A DNA stretch of 64,000 nucleotides from [Enterobacter] lignolyticus SCF1 (GTDB lineage: Bacteria; Pseudomonadota; Gammaproteobacteria; Enterobacterales; Enterobacteriaceae): positions 3,162,001 to 3,226,000 of the forward strand of contig NC_014618.1 of NCBI RefSeq assembly GCF_000164865.1, written 5' to 3'. This document shows, piece after piece, positions 7,817-16,609 of the stretch (positions within the stretch are counted from its first letter, which is position 1; each line of letters opens with the position of its first letter). The notes under the pieces were generated by a model, which saw only the letters and a program-made list of their open reading frames with translations, did not search any database and was not told where the DNA came from. The position numbers and the translations under genes were made by a program.

Positions 7817-8584
7817 ATGGAAACTCGGCGCGAAGAGCGAATCACGCAGCTTATTCAGGCACTCAAACGCAGCGATAAGCTGCATCTGAAAGAGGCTGCG
7901 GCCCTGCTTGGCGTCTCCGAGATGACCGTCCGCCGCGACCTCAACAGCCTTGAGGGGCCTGCCGTGCTGCTCGGCGGCTATATCGTGCTGGAGCCGCGAA
8001 GCGCAAGCCACTACCTGCTCAGCGATCAAAAAACCCGCCTTGTCGAAGAAAAACGCCGGGCCGCCCGCCTGGCGGCGAAGCTGCTTAAACCGCACCAGAT
8101 GGCCTTTTTCGACTGCGGCACCACCACCCCGTGGATTATTGACGCCATTGATAACGACATCCCTTTTACCGGCGTCTGCTATTCGCTGAATACCTTTCTG
8201 GCCCTGCAGGAGAAACCGCTGTGTCGCGCCGTACTCTGCGGCGGCGAGTTTCACGCCAGCAACGCCATCTTTAAACCCCTCAGCCTTGAGGACACGCTCA
8301 ACCACCTGTGCCCGGATATCGCCTTCTACTCGGCCGCGGGCGCGCATGTTGAGCAGGGTGCGACCTGCTTTAATCTGGAGGAGCTGCCGGTTAAACAGTG
8401 GGCCCTGCGCCGCGCGCAGTATCACGTGCTGGTCGTGGATCACAGCAAATTTGGCAAAGTACGTCCGGCGAGAATGGGGGCGCTGCAGAGCTTTAACGTA
8501 ATCGCCAGCGACCGCAGCCCCGATGAGGCGCTGACGGCGCTGGCTAAGCAGCACAAGATTACGCTGCTGTTCGATCCATCATGA
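7817..8584 (+). CDS. deoR: Deoxyribose operon repressor DeoR
   Basis: DeoR-family repressor of nucleoside and deoxyribose catabolism (deoCABD, nupG), 255 aa against 252 in E. coli. The N-terminal winged helix-turn-helix reads LHLKEAAALLGVSEMTVRRDL (about residues 21-41); the C-terminal sugar-phosphate sensor domain (about 75-230) includes the DCGTTT phosphate loop. It binds deoxyribose 5-phosphate. Its stop codon overlaps the end of convergent dacC by 6 bp. Confidence 0.95.
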   Translation: METRREERITQLIQALKRSDKLHLKEAAALLGVSEMTVRRDLNSLEGPAVLLGGYIVLEPRSASHYLLSDQKTRLVEEKRRAARLAAKLLKPHQMAFFDCGTTTPWIIDAIDNDIPFTGVCYSLNTFLALQEKPLCRAVLCGGEFHASNAIFKPLSLEDTLNHLCPDIAFYSAAGAHVEQGATCFNLEELPVKQWALRRAQYHVLVVDHSKFGKVRPARMGALQSFNVIASDRSPDEALTALAKQHKITLLFDPS

Positions 8585-9787
8585 GAACCAGCTGCCGAAC
8601 CACTGGTGGAATTTCATCAGCACGAAATCAACCATCCGGCTGAAGAAACCGCCTTCCTTGACCGCTTCCATCACGATGAGCGGGCGCTGTTCAACGGTCT
8701 GGTCGTTGAGTTTAAAGTCGATGGTGCCGACGACCTGCCCCTTCGCCAGCGGCGCGGTGAGCTGCGTTTCATTGAGCGTGTAGCTGGCCTTCAGGTTTTT
8801 CAGCTGCCCGCGCGGTAGCGTAATCGACCCCGCTTCCCCGGCGCCCAGCTTGGCCTGACTGGCATCGCCATACCAGACGCGCTGCTCAACGAAGGTCGCG
8901 TCCGGTTTAATCGGCGTCACGGTTTCGAAGAAGCGGAAGCCCCAGGTCAGCAGCTTTTCAGATTCATTAAAGCGGATACGGTCCGTTTTGGTGCCAAGCA
9001 CCACCGCGATCAGGCGCATATCGCCCTGTATGGCGGAAGAAACCAGGTTATAACCCGCCCCGGCCGTCGTCCCGGTTTTCACCCCGTCCGCATTCAGGCT
9101 GGCGTTCCACAACAGACGGTTGCGGTTTGGCTGGCGAATCTTGTTAAAGGTGAACTCTTTTTCTTTGTGGATAGCGTACTCATCCGGTACGTCGTGGATC
9201 ATCGCCCGGGTCAGCAGCGCCATATCGCGGGCGGTGCTGAACTGCCCCGGCGCGTCCAGGCCATGGACGGTCTGGAAGGTGGTATTGGTCAGGCCAAGCT
9301 TCTGCGCATAGCTGTTCATCAGGCCGACAAAGGAGTCCTGGCTGCCGGCGACATAGTCCGCAATCGCAATGCTGGCATCGTTACCCGACTGGATAATTAC
9401 CCCTTTATTCAGGTCCTCAACCGACACCTGATCGCCGGGTTTGAGGAACATCACCGACGAACCGCGCAGCGCCGGGTTGCCGGTCGCCCAGGCGTCGCGC
9501 CCGATGGTGACGCTGTCCGTCAGCTTAATTTTCCCTGCTTTTAATGCCTGGCCTACCACATAGCTGGTCATGATCTTCGTCAGGCTTGCCGGATCGAGTT
9601 TTTCGTCAGCGCTTCCTTCGCTCAGGACTTTCCCGCTGGCGTAATCCATCAGGATCCAGGCTTTTGCGTCCACCGGGGGAGGGGCAGGCATCTGAACCTG
9701 CTCTGCCGCCTGCACCGCAGGGGCAACGAAGAGTAATAAAAGAGAGCCTGCCGCCAGGCCGCGAAAAGAAACAACATTACGCGTCAT
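8579..9787 (-). CDS. dacC: D-alanyl-D-alanine carboxypeptidase PBP6
   Basis: Penicillin-binding protein 6, a periplasmic DD-carboxypeptidase trimming peptidoglycan pentapeptides, 402 aa. Signal peptide about residues 1-27. Active-site motifs: S68-L-T-K71, SGN (QSGNDAS), and KTG (GVKTGTTAG). The C-terminal amphipathic helix (KFHQWFGSWFS) anchors it to the inner membrane as in PBP5 and PBP6. Start at 9787 (MTRNVVSF) matches E. coli; an upstream ATG at 9820 would spoil the signal peptide. It overlaps the 3' end of deoR. Confidence 0.95.
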   Translation of the reverse strand: MTRNVVSFRGLAAGSLLLLFVAPAVQAAEQVQMPAPPPVDAKAWILMDYASGKVLSEGSADEKLDPASLTKIMTSYVVGQALKAGKIKLTDSVTIGRDAWATGNPALRGSSVMFLKPGDQVSVEDLNKGVIIQSGNDASIAIADYVAGSQDSFVGLMNSYAQKLGLTNTTFQTVHGLDAPGQFSTARDMALLTRAMIHDVPDEYAIHKEKEFTFNKIRQPNRNRLLWNASLNADGVKTGTTAGAGYNLVSSAIQGDMRLIAVVLGTKTDRIRFNESEKLLTWGFRFFETVTPIKPDATFVEQRVWYGDASQAKLGAGEAGSITLPRGQLKNLKASYTLNETQLTAPLAKGQVVGTIDFKLNDQTVEQRPLIVMEAVKEGGFFSRMVDFVLMKFHQWFGSWFS

Positions 9788-10032
9788 AAGAGCCACCCAA
9801 GTATCCATTCCAAAAAACACGCCACGTCACCGAAACCGTGCTACAGCAAACGGTGAGTAATAGCGTACAAATGACCTTAAAGAAACAATGCGTTGGTAAA
9901 GTTTTTAAAGTTTACGCAATAACGCCGCCTTGTGCTGAATTACACACAATTTTTTTCGTGATGGTTGCCTGAGAATTTACTTTACCCCACCATGGGCGCT
10001 CAACAACATCGTTACGCAACCGGGAGTGATTC

Positions 10033-10659
10033 ATGATTACGCTGTGGGGCAGAAACAATTCGACGAACGTCAAAAAGGTGCGCTGGATTCTGGAAGAGCT
10101 GGAACTGCCGTATAACCAGATCCTGGCGGGAGGTCAGTTTGGTCTCAATCATGACCCGGCGTTTTTATCCAAAAACCCCAACGGCCTGGTGCCGCTGCTG
10201 GTGGATGACGAAACGCAGATAACCCTGTGGGAATCAAATACCATCGTCCGCTATCTCGCCGCTCAGTACGGGCAAAATCGCCTGTGGGTGGAGTCTCCGG
10301 CACAGCGCGCCGAAGGTGAAAAGTGGATGGACTGGGCGAATCAGACGCTGTCGCCTGCGCACAGGGTGATTCTGATGGGGCTGGTCAGAACTCCGCCGGA
10401 AAAACGCGACATGGCCGCAATTGACGCCGCCATCGCGCAGTGTGAATCGCTGTTCGTCATGCTGGATGATGCGCTGGCGCAATCGCCATGGCTCTCCGGT
10501 CGCGAATTCGGTCTCGGCGACCTCGCCGTCGCGCCCTTTATCTACAACCTGCTGGAAACCGTTCACCGCTGGCAGCCGCACCCTAACCTGCAGCGCTGGT
10601 ACCAGCAGTTGGCCCGCCGCCCGGCTTACCAGAACGTCGTGATGATCCCGGTATCCTGA
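10033..10659 (+). CDS. gstB: Glutathione S-transferase GstB
   Basis: Cytosolic glutathione transferase of 208 aa, the same length as E. coli GstB (YliJ). The N-terminal thioredoxin-like domain (about 1-80) carries the GSH-site NST near residue 9-11 and the ES motif (LWESNTIVRYLA); the C-terminal all-helical domain follows. E. coli GstB acts on bromoacetate-type electrophiles. The neighbour yliI (aldose dehydrogenase), which follows in K-12, is absent here, so gstB is convergent with bssR across a strong terminator. Confidence 0.94.
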   Translation: MITLWGRNNSTNVKKVRWILEELELPYNQILAGGQFGLNHDPAFLSKNPNGLVPLLVDDETQITLWESNTIVRYLAAQYGQNRLWVESPAQRAEGEKWMDWANQTLSPAHRVILMGLVRTPPEKRDMAAIDAAIAQCESLFVMLDDALAQSPWLSGREFGLGDLAVAPFIYNLLETVHRWQPHPNLQRWYQQLARRPAYQNVVMIPVS

Positions 10660-10688
10660 GGCGTGCGTTAAGCATCAATACGACAAAA

Positions 10689-10712
10689 CAAGGGGGAGCT
10701 CGCTCCCCCTTG
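10689..10712. terminator. Bidirectional terminator between gstB and bssR
   Basis: Perfect 11-bp inverted repeat CAAGGGGGAGC/GCTCCCCCTTG with a 2-nt loop, A-rich on the left (CAAAACAAG). It lies between the convergent stops of gstB and bssR. Confidence 0.75.
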
Positions 10713-10715
10713 ACG

Positions 10716-11099
10716 TTACACCCGCACCATCGGCGCGGGAGCATTCATATCCTGAATGCTGTTATCCAATGTGGTCAGGCAGCGCCCGAGTGTCTCTACG
10801 TTAACAGCAATATACAAAGGGCAATCATGGTGCCCGGTCATCAGACAAACGGCGGCAGACGCCATGGCCTCTCCGGCCATATGTAACGCCTCTTGCTGCT
10901 GCGGCGTTACCGAGGGTGCAATGAGCGCGCGTTTATCGCGCAGTTCAGCACAGAGCTCAAACAAGTTATCACGCAGATGGTCATTCTCGCTGACTGACAT
11001 ATATCCTTTCGCACGCCGGAGCTGGAGGTACGCTGCAATATCGATACGGGCGTTCACCAGCTTGTCCATGAGGTTGCGTTTCAGTCTGTCAACGTTCAT
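10716..11099 (-). CDS. bssR: Biofilm regulator BssR
   Basis: Small cytosolic protein of 127 aa matching E. coli BssR (YliH), implicated in biofilm formation through indole/AI-2 uptake and export; it has no recognised enzymatic or DNA-binding domain. The conserved core ARIDIAAYLQLRRAKGYMSV and the cysteine/histidine stretch AVCLMTGHHDCP are visible. Start at 11099 (MNVDRLK) is preceded by GGAGGG; the upstream ATG at 11129 is not needed. Confidence 0.9.
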   Translation of the reverse strand: MNVDRLKRNLMDKLVNARIDIAAYLQLRRAKGYMSVSENDHLRDNLFELCAELRDKRALIAPSVTPQQQEALHMAGEAMASAAVCLMTGHHDCPLYIAVNVETLGRCLTTLDNSIQDMNAPAPMVRV

Positions 11100-11343
11100 G
11101 CATTTCCCTCCTGTGTTGTCCATTACCACTGTTATAGTATGGTCATTTTCTGAACAGAATGATGCGCAAGGTCAATATTTAATCATTGATTAACAATTTT
11201 ATAAAAAGTCTTTATTACAGAGTAAGTTATTAACGACCTGTCGATATTATCAACATTCGTTGAGGATTCATTTGGGTAGTTGAATAGTTACTTTACGAAA
11301 CTATTGGTATAGTGCCCCCGTCTCCTGTTCCGACGGTGCTGAA

Positions 11344-11574
11344 ATGTTCAAGAAAGGGTTATCGGTCATGCTGCTGCTGGGCGCGCTGTTCTCCGGGCAA
11401 GTGCTGGCGAATCGCCAGGGGCATGAGTATTACAAAATTCAGAATGCCGACCATCAGCTGCGGCACAGCGCGGACAGCGATGATATTCGCGCCCGCGCTC
11501 AGGAGGTCGCCGACGATCTGCGGGAGAATCATCACTGGGTCAAATCCCGCAAACCAGAAACGCACTCTCTCTGA
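11344..11574 (+). CDS. Small exported protein of unknown function
   Basis: 76-aa protein with a clear signal peptide (KKGLSVMLLLGALFSGQVLA, cleavage probably before N23) and a hydrophilic, His- and Asp-rich mature part of about 54 aa, probably periplasmic. The mature part is predicted mainly helical (RARAQEVADDLRENHHW). It may belong to a small enterobacterial DUF family (DUF2554 is my guess). It lies alone between bssR and the beta-lactamase gene. Confidence 0.65.
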   Translation: MFKKGLSVMLLLGALFSGQVLANRQGHEYYKIQNADHQLRHSADSDDIRARAQEVADDLRENHHWVKSRKPETHSL

Positions 11575-11603
11575 CCCGCCCCCCGATGCCGGGAGGCGTC
11601 GTC

Positions 11604-12788
11604 TTACGGCAGCTTTTGCAGGATCTGCCAGGCGGCGCTCACCCGCGCCGGATTCGGATAATTCTTATTCGCCAGCATCACAATACCGACTTTCTTTTCC
11701 GGGATGAAAACGATGTAGGCGCCAAAACCGTTGGTACTGCCGGTTTTGTGCAGCCAGGTCGCCGCCGTTACCGGACGCGACGGCGACAGCCGTTTCGCCG
11801 GGCGCGCTTTGAGCGCCAAATCGTTACCGCTGGCGGTAATCACCTTTTCGGCATCGGCAGGCCACGGATACATTTCCCAGCCCAGTCCCTGGTACATATC
11901 GCCAATTTTGTAGTACCCCGTTTGCGCAATAGCGATAGCCTTCGCCAGCCCCGCTTCTTTCGCCGCCAGCGCCTCAGGGTCGATATTCGCCTGCATAAAC
12001 GCCGCCATATCCTTCACGGTGGTTTTGACGCCGTAGGCCTCCGCGTCAAGCATGCCCGGGCTCACCCGCACAGGCTGGCCGTTACGATATCCCCAGGCAT
12101 AGTCTTTTTCCGCCTCTGCCGGTACGTTTATCCAGGTATGGTTCAGCTGCAGCGGCGTGAAAACGTGCTGCTTCATGAACGCGTCAAACGACAGACCGCT
12201 GTTCTTCACCGCCAGAGCGCCAAACAGGCCGATACTGGCATTGGAATACTGGCGCTGGGTTCCTGGCGTCCACTGGGGTCGCCAGTGCTGGTAGTAGAGC
12301 CATAGCGCGTCGGTATTATCGACATCATCCGGCACCTGAAGCGGCAGACCGCCTGCGGTATAGGTGGCCAGCTGCAGCATGGTTATCTTCCGCCACTGCG
12401 GCGAGGTCAGCTGCGGCGCATAGCGGGCGACGGGGTCATTGAGACGCAGAATACCGCTTTGTACGGCGTAACCGCCGGCAATGCCGGTAAAGGTTTTACT
12501 GACCGACCCCAGCTCAAACAGCGTATCGTCCGTGACCGGACGCTGGTTTTTCACGTCGGCCAGTCCGTAATGGTAAATGTGCGTTTTACCGTCCACGATC
12601 ACGGCAACCGCCATCCCCGGGATGTCCTGCTGTTTCATCAGCGGCGTAATGGTGCTGTTCACCAGCTCATCGAGGTTTTGCGTCTTTTCCGCCATCGCGG
12701 TGTTTGACGCCATCAGCAGCGCGGCGGCCATCACCAGCGGGGCGACAGGTCGTGTACTCCACATAGCGCTGCCCTGTGTGTTCGTCAT
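11604..12788 (-). CDS. Class C (AmpC-type) beta-lactamase
   Basis: Complete class C serine beta-lactamase, 394 aa with signal peptide ending at TAMA (residue 33); periplasmic. All active-site motifs are intact: S95-V-S-K98 (Ser64 region), Y181-S-N183 (Tyr150 motif) and K348-T-G350 (Lys315 motif), plus the conserved ATYTAGGLPLQVPDDV and MLANKNYPNPARV stretches. Start at 12788 follows AGGAG; the longer frame to 12860 is less likely. It lies between bssR and rimO, not beside frd or blc, and its divergent neighbour is a LysR-type regulator unlike AmpR. Whether it is expressed or inducible cannot be seen. Esterase homologues were considered, but motifs and similarity to Enterobacter AmpC favour a lactamase. 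Confidence 0.93.
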   Translation of the reverse strand: MTNTQGSAMWSTRPVAPLVMAAALLMASNTAMAEKTQNLDELVNSTITPLMKQQDIPGMAVAVIVDGKTHIYHYGLADVKNQRPVTDDTLFELGSVSKTFTGIAGGYAVQSGILRLNDPVARYAPQLTSPQWRKITMLQLATYTAGGLPLQVPDDVDNTDALWLYYQHWRPQWTPGTQRQYSNASIGLFGALAVKNSGLSFDAFMKQHVFTPLQLNHTWINVPAEAEKDYAWGYRNGQPVRVSPGMLDAEAYGVKTTVKDMAAFMQANIDPEALAAKEAGLAKAIAIAQTGYYKIGDMYQGLGWEMYPWPADAEKVITASGNDLALKARPAKRLSPSRPVTAATWLHKTGSTNGFGAYIVFIPEKKVGIVMLANKNYPNPARVSAAWQILQKLP

Positions 12789-12991
12789 CTTTTCTCCTCG
12801 AATTCTCATGTGAACGCATGTTGCCTGCGCCATTAAGCCGAAAAGCCCGCCCGGGCGCAATTCTTACGTGAAATTTTCCTGCTGATTGCCCCGCGCCCCG
12901 CCCACGCGCTGTGGGGCGGTACGCATAAGCGTCTGCTGCATGCTATTTTTGATAGACGCTCACGGTGGCTATGCTGACGCTCAGGGGTTTT

Positions 12992-13912
12992 ATGTCTACG
13001 ATTCCCGTTTCGGAAAAAATTTGTTCACTGAGCAAAATTGATCTGAATTTGCTGACTATTTTTTGCCTGATATATAGCGCAGGAAGCATTAGCAAGGTGG
13101 CCGATATGCTGGAGATTTCCCCCTCTGCGATCAGCCAGTCATTGCGAAAGCTGCGTGAAATGATGGGTGATAATTTATTTGTCCGCCGCGGTAATATTCT
13201 TTTACCTACCGTATTCTCTGATGAGCTTTATGATAATATCATCCCGCTCATTGACGAATTATCTGCTGTATTACCGATATCTTCACTGGCCCCAAAGAAA
13301 AGGCTGACATTATATACAGAATCCTTTATCTCTCCGCTTATTGTCCCTGAATTGACCGAAAAGATTATCTCGATGGATGCCAATATCAGCCTGCTGCACC
13401 GCACCGATGACCTGAGCGAAGCGCGGATTATCGAGCTGCTCAATATGCGACAGGCGGACGTTGTTTTTTCAATTTTTGACATTGAGAACGGCAATATCAG
13501 CTGCCAGAAGGTCAGCAACATCAAGCTGGTGCTGGTCGCCTCTCAACACAATACGCTCTATGACGATACCATCACCGAAGCGATGATCAGAGATGCCTGT
13601 CTGGTGGGTTATAATACGAAAAATGAGAAGATCATTTATTATAGGACTCTCTTTGATAAAAAATTCCGTTCCAATGAGCGTTGCCTGCTCACGACGTCCT
13701 TTGCCTCTATTTTAATGATCGTCTCGAAAACCAATTGTTTAGGTATCATTCCCGAAAAAGCGTTTGCGACCTATGCTGACATGTACCACTTAAAGAAATT
13801 AGAGCCACCTTTTCCATTACCACAATTCAGTATTTATGCCGCATCAAGGAAGGAAATAAATAAACTGCTCTTTTCAGTGCTGGTCGATATGCTGGCGGCG
13901 GTACCCGGATGA
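12992..13912 (+). CDS. LysR-family transcriptional regulator
   Basis: LysR-type regulator of about 306 aa. The N-terminal winged helix-turn-helix (about residues 13-70) reads IDLNLLTIFCLIYSAGSISK..DMLEISPSAISQSLRKLRE; the C-terminal effector domain follows. The N-terminus resembles the LeuO/YbeF-type branch, not AmpR. Start ATGTCTACG at 12992 has a G-rich site (AGGGGTTTT); GTG at 12965 and ATG at 12971 are alternatives. It is divergent from the beta-lactamase gene across about 200 bp, so it is a candidate regulator of it. The lower GC content of the gene suggests acquisition. Confidence 0.85.
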   Translation: MSTIPVSEKICSLSKIDLNLLTIFCLIYSAGSISKVADMLEISPSAISQSLRKLREMMGDNLFVRRGNILLPTVFSDELYDNIIPLIDELSAVLPISSLAPKKRLTLYTESFISPLIVPELTEKIISMDANISLLHRTDDLSEARIIELLNMRQADVVFSIFDIENGNISCQKVSNIKLVLVASQHNTLYDDTITEAMIRDACLVGYNTKNEKIIYYRTLFDKKFRSNERCLLTTSFASILMIVSKTNCLGIIPEKAFATYADMYHLKKLEPPFPLPQFSIYAASRKEINKLLFSVLVDMLAAVPG

Positions 13913-14330
13913 TGTCGTTGGGTAAAATAACTGAGTATGGTGGTGTAACGCTTAGTACATCTTTATTTTCTGCGGTTTGTTTGTCTTGTTGACGATGTTT
14001 AACTCGGCGATAAGTTTCGGACGAGTCAGTCCGGTGGCGACAACGATACAAAGTAAATCAACGCCGTTTGCATGCAGCGTTTTTGCCATTTGCAACTTTG
14101 ACTGTAAATAAATATCTCTCATTGGGTGCCTCATGATAGTTAATGAGCAACAATAGTACAATATTTGACCACTCCATCCAATAAGCAGCGCTTAAAGCTG
14201 GGATTAGTAACACTAATGGGCTATGCGGGACAGGCACCGTCCGCAAGCACACAGATCCTGTATAAATCCGACGAGGAAATCTGTACAATCCCTGCCCTGA
14301 CCATTCCAATAATTGAACATTTTTTAAGCT
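13913..14330. other. Intergenic region before rimO
   Basis: 418 bp between the LysR gene and rimO. It is AT-rich, contains the possible small minus-strand ORF at 13952-14122 and the leader of rimO. I see no convincing promoter hexamers, repeat or RNA structure. The K-12 pdeI/dgcI genes are not here. Confidence 0.6.
13952..14122 (-). CDS. Possible small protein, 56 aa
   Basis: Short ORF starting MRDIYLQSKLQMAKTL with a plausible ribosome site (GAGG, 9 nt before ATG). It has a basic N-terminus, a hydrophobic middle (GVDLLCIVVATGLTRP) and a lysine-rich tail. I do not recognise a family; it could be a remnant of a larger gene or a leader peptide. The ATG at 14122 was preferred to 14161 because of the ribosome site. 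Confidence 0.35.
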   Translation of the reverse strand: MRDIYLQSKLQMAKTLHANGVDLLCIVVATGLTRPKLIAELNIVNKTNKPQKIKMY

Positions 14331-15656
14331 ATGAGCAATGTAACGCAGCAGCCGAAGATCGGCTTCGTCTCCCTGGGCTGTCCCAAAAACCTCGTCGACT
14401 CTGAGCGCATCCTCACCGAGCTGCGTACCGAAGGCTACGACGTGGTGCCAAGCTACGATAACGCCGATATGGTTATCGTTAACACCTGCGGCTTTATCGA
14501 CAGCGCGGTGCAGGAGTCCCTGGAGGCTATCGGCGAAGCGCTGAAAGAGAACGGCAAAGTGATCGTCACCGGCTGCCTGGGCGCCAAAGAGGATCAAATC
14601 CGCGAAGTGCATCCGAAAGTGCTGGAGATAACCGGGCCGCACAGCTACGAGCAGGTACTGCAGCACGTGCATCACTACGTGCCGAAGCCGCAGCACAACC
14701 CGTTCCTGAGCCTGGTGCCGGAACAGGGCGTGAAGCTGACGCCGCGTCACTACGCTTATCTTAAGATTTCCGAAGGCTGCAACCATCGCTGCACCTTCTG
14801 CATCATTCCGTCCATGCGCGGCGACCTCGACAGCCGCCCGATCGGCGATGTGCTGGCCGAAGCCAAACGCCTGGCGGACGCTGGCGTCAAAGAGCTGCTG
14901 GTCATCTCTCAGGATACTTCAGCCTACGGCGTCGACGTGAAGCACCGTACCGGCTTTTACAACGGCGAGCCGGTGAAAACCAGCATGGTCAGCCTGTGTG
15001 AGCAGCTGGCGAAACTCGGCGTCTGGGTGCGTCTGCACTACGTCTATCCGTACCCGCACGTGGACGACGTGATCCCGCTGATGGCCGAAGGCAAAATCCT
15101 GCCGTACCTCGACATCCCGCTGCAGCACGCCAGCCCGCGTATCCTGAAGCTGATGAAGCGCCCGGGCTCCGTTGACCGTCAGCTCGCGCGCATTAAGCAG
15201 TGGCGCGAAATCTGCCCGGAACTGACCCTGCGCTCGACCTTTATCGTCGGCTTCCCGGGCGAAACGGAAGACGATTTCCAGATGCTGCTCGATTTCCTCA
15301 AAGAAGCGCGCCTGGACCGCGTCGGCTGCTTTAAGTACAGCCCGGTCGAAGGCGCCGCCGCGAACGAGCTGGCCGACCAGGTGCCGGAAGAGGTAAAAGA
15401 GGAACGCTGGAACCGCTTCATGCAGCTGCAGCAGCAAATTTCCGCCGAGCGCCTGCAGGAGAAGATCGGTCGCGAAATCATGGTTATCATTGATGAAGTC
15501 GACGAAGAAGGCGCCATCGGCCGCAGCATGGCGGATGCCCCGGAAATCGACGGCGCGGTGTACCTGAACGGTGAAACGCGCGTCAAGCCGGGCGACGTGC
15601 TGCGCGTTAAGGTCGAACACGCCGACGAGTACGATCTGTGGGGTAGCCGGGCCTGA
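14331..15656 (+). CDS. rimO: Ribosomal protein S12 methylthiotransferase RimO
   Basis: Radical SAM methylthiotransferase that adds a methylthio group to Asp89 of ribosomal protein S12, 441 aa, the same as E. coli RimO. The N-terminal UPF0004 domain carries cluster cysteines C17, C53 and C82; the radical SAM motif is C150-x3-C154-x2-C157 (EGCNHRCTFC); a TRAM domain occupies about 375-441. Highly conserved and clearly chromosomal core. Convergent with gsiD across a strong palindrome. Confidence 0.97.
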   Translation: MSNVTQQPKIGFVSLGCPKNLVDSERILTELRTEGYDVVPSYDNADMVIVNTCGFIDSAVQESLEAIGEALKENGKVIVTGCLGAKEDQIREVHPKVLEITGPHSYEQVLQHVHHYVPKPQHNPFLSLVPEQGVKLTPRHYAYLKISEGCNHRCTFCIIPSMRGDLDSRPIGDVLAEAKRLADAGVKELLVISQDTSAYGVDVKHRTGFYNGEPVKTSMVSLCEQLAKLGVWVRLHYVYPYPHVDDVIPLMAEGKILPYLDIPLQHASPRILKLMKRPGSVDRQLARIKQWREICPELTLRSTFIVGFPGETEDDFQMLLDFLKEARLDRVGCFKYSPVEGAAANELADQVPEEVKEERWNRFMQLQQQISAERLQEKIGREIMVIIDEVDEEGAIGRSMADAPEIDGAVYLNGETRVKPGDVLRVKVEHADEYDLWGSRA

Positions 15657-15664
15657 CCCCCTCT

Positions 15665-15693
15665 GTAAACCCTCTCCCCCGGAGAGGGTTTAC
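15665..15693. terminator. Bidirectional hairpin between rimO and gsiD
   Basis: Perfect 13-bp stem GTAAACCCTCTCC/GGAGAGGGTTTAC with loop CCC, located between the convergent ends of rimO and gsiD. No long T run follows on either strand. Confidence 0.7.
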
Positions 15694-15696
15694 ACC

Positions 15697-16608
15697 CTAC
15701 CCCTTAATCTTCGGGTCCAGCGCGTCGCGCAGCCCATCCCCCAGCAAATTGAACGCCAGCACCGTCAGAAAAATCGCCAGCGCCGGAAACAGCGCAACGT
15801 GCGGCGCAATCACCATATCGGCCCGCGCCTCGTTCAGCATCGCGCCCCACTCCGGCGTCGGCGGTTGCGCGCCCAGCCCGAGAAACGACAGGCTGGCGGC
15901 GGAGATAATCGACACCCCGATGCGCATGGTGAAATAGACCACAATCGACGACACCGTTCCGGGCAGAATATGGTGGAACAGAATGACGCCGTCGCTGGCG
16001 CCGATGCTGCGCGCTGACTCGATAAACGTCTGCTGCTTAAGCACCAGCGTGTTGCCGCGCACCAGGCGGGCAAAGGCCGGTACCGAGAAAATCGCCACCG
16101 CGACGATCACGTTCGCCATGCCGCTGCCCATCACGGCCACCACCGCAATCGCCAGCAGAATGCCGGGAAAGGCGAACAGCACGTCGCACAGACGCATGAT
16201 AATGCGATCCCACCAGCCCTCGTAGTATCCGGCCACCAGCCCCAGCACCGTACCTATCGCCGCGCCGATCAGCACCGCAAACACCCCGGCGGCCAGCGAG
16301 ATCTGCGCGCCGACCAGCACCCGGCTGAAGATATCCCGCCCCAGCGAATCGACGCCGAACCAGTGCAGCAGCGACGGCCCTTCGTTCAGACGGTCATAGT
16401 CAAAATAGTTTTCGGCATCGAACGGCGCTATCCACGGGGCGATGATCGCCACCACAATCAGCAGCAGGACAAAGATCCCCGCCGCCATCGCCACGGGCTG
16501 GCGGCGAAAACGCCGCCAGAACTCATGCCACGGCGTTCGCACCTGGCCCGATGTCAGCATCGGCATCGCGTTCATTACCGCCTGGCGCCGCCAGTTAAAC
16601 AGTCGCAC
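15697..16608 (-). CDS. gsiD: Glutathione ABC transporter permease GsiD
   Basis: Inner membrane permease of the GsiABCD glutathione importer, 303 aa as in E. coli. N-terminal cytosolic stretch, then six membrane helices (about residues 40-295) and the binding-protein-dependent permease (EAA) loop near residue 200 (ARSIGASD). The start is GTG at 16608, 1 nt after the gsiC stop; frames starting upstream overlap gsiC and are not supported. Last gene of the iaaA-gsiABCD operon. Confidence 0.95.
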   Translation of the reverse strand: MRLFNWRRQAVMNAMPMLTSGQVRTPWHEFWRRFRRQPVAMAAGIFVLLLIVVAIIAPWIAPFDAENYFDYDRLNEGPSLLHWFGVDSLGRDIFSRVLVGAQISLAAGVFAVLIGAAIGTVLGLVAGYYEGWWDRIIMRLCDVLFAFPGILLAIAVVAVMGSGMANVIVAVAIFSVPAFARLVRGNTLVLKQQTFIESARSIGASDGVILFHHILPGTVSSIVVYFTMRIGVSIISAASLSFLGLGAQPPTPEWGAMLNEARADMVIAPHVALFPALAIFLTVLAFNLLGDGLRDALDPKIKG

Positions 16609-16609
16609 C

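Noticed and set aside
12789..12991. AmpR-type operator between beta-lactamase and LysR genes
   Set aside because: I cannot find the known AmpR site or an AmpR-like protein; only a GC-rich hairpin (CCGCCCAC..GTGGGGCGG) is present.
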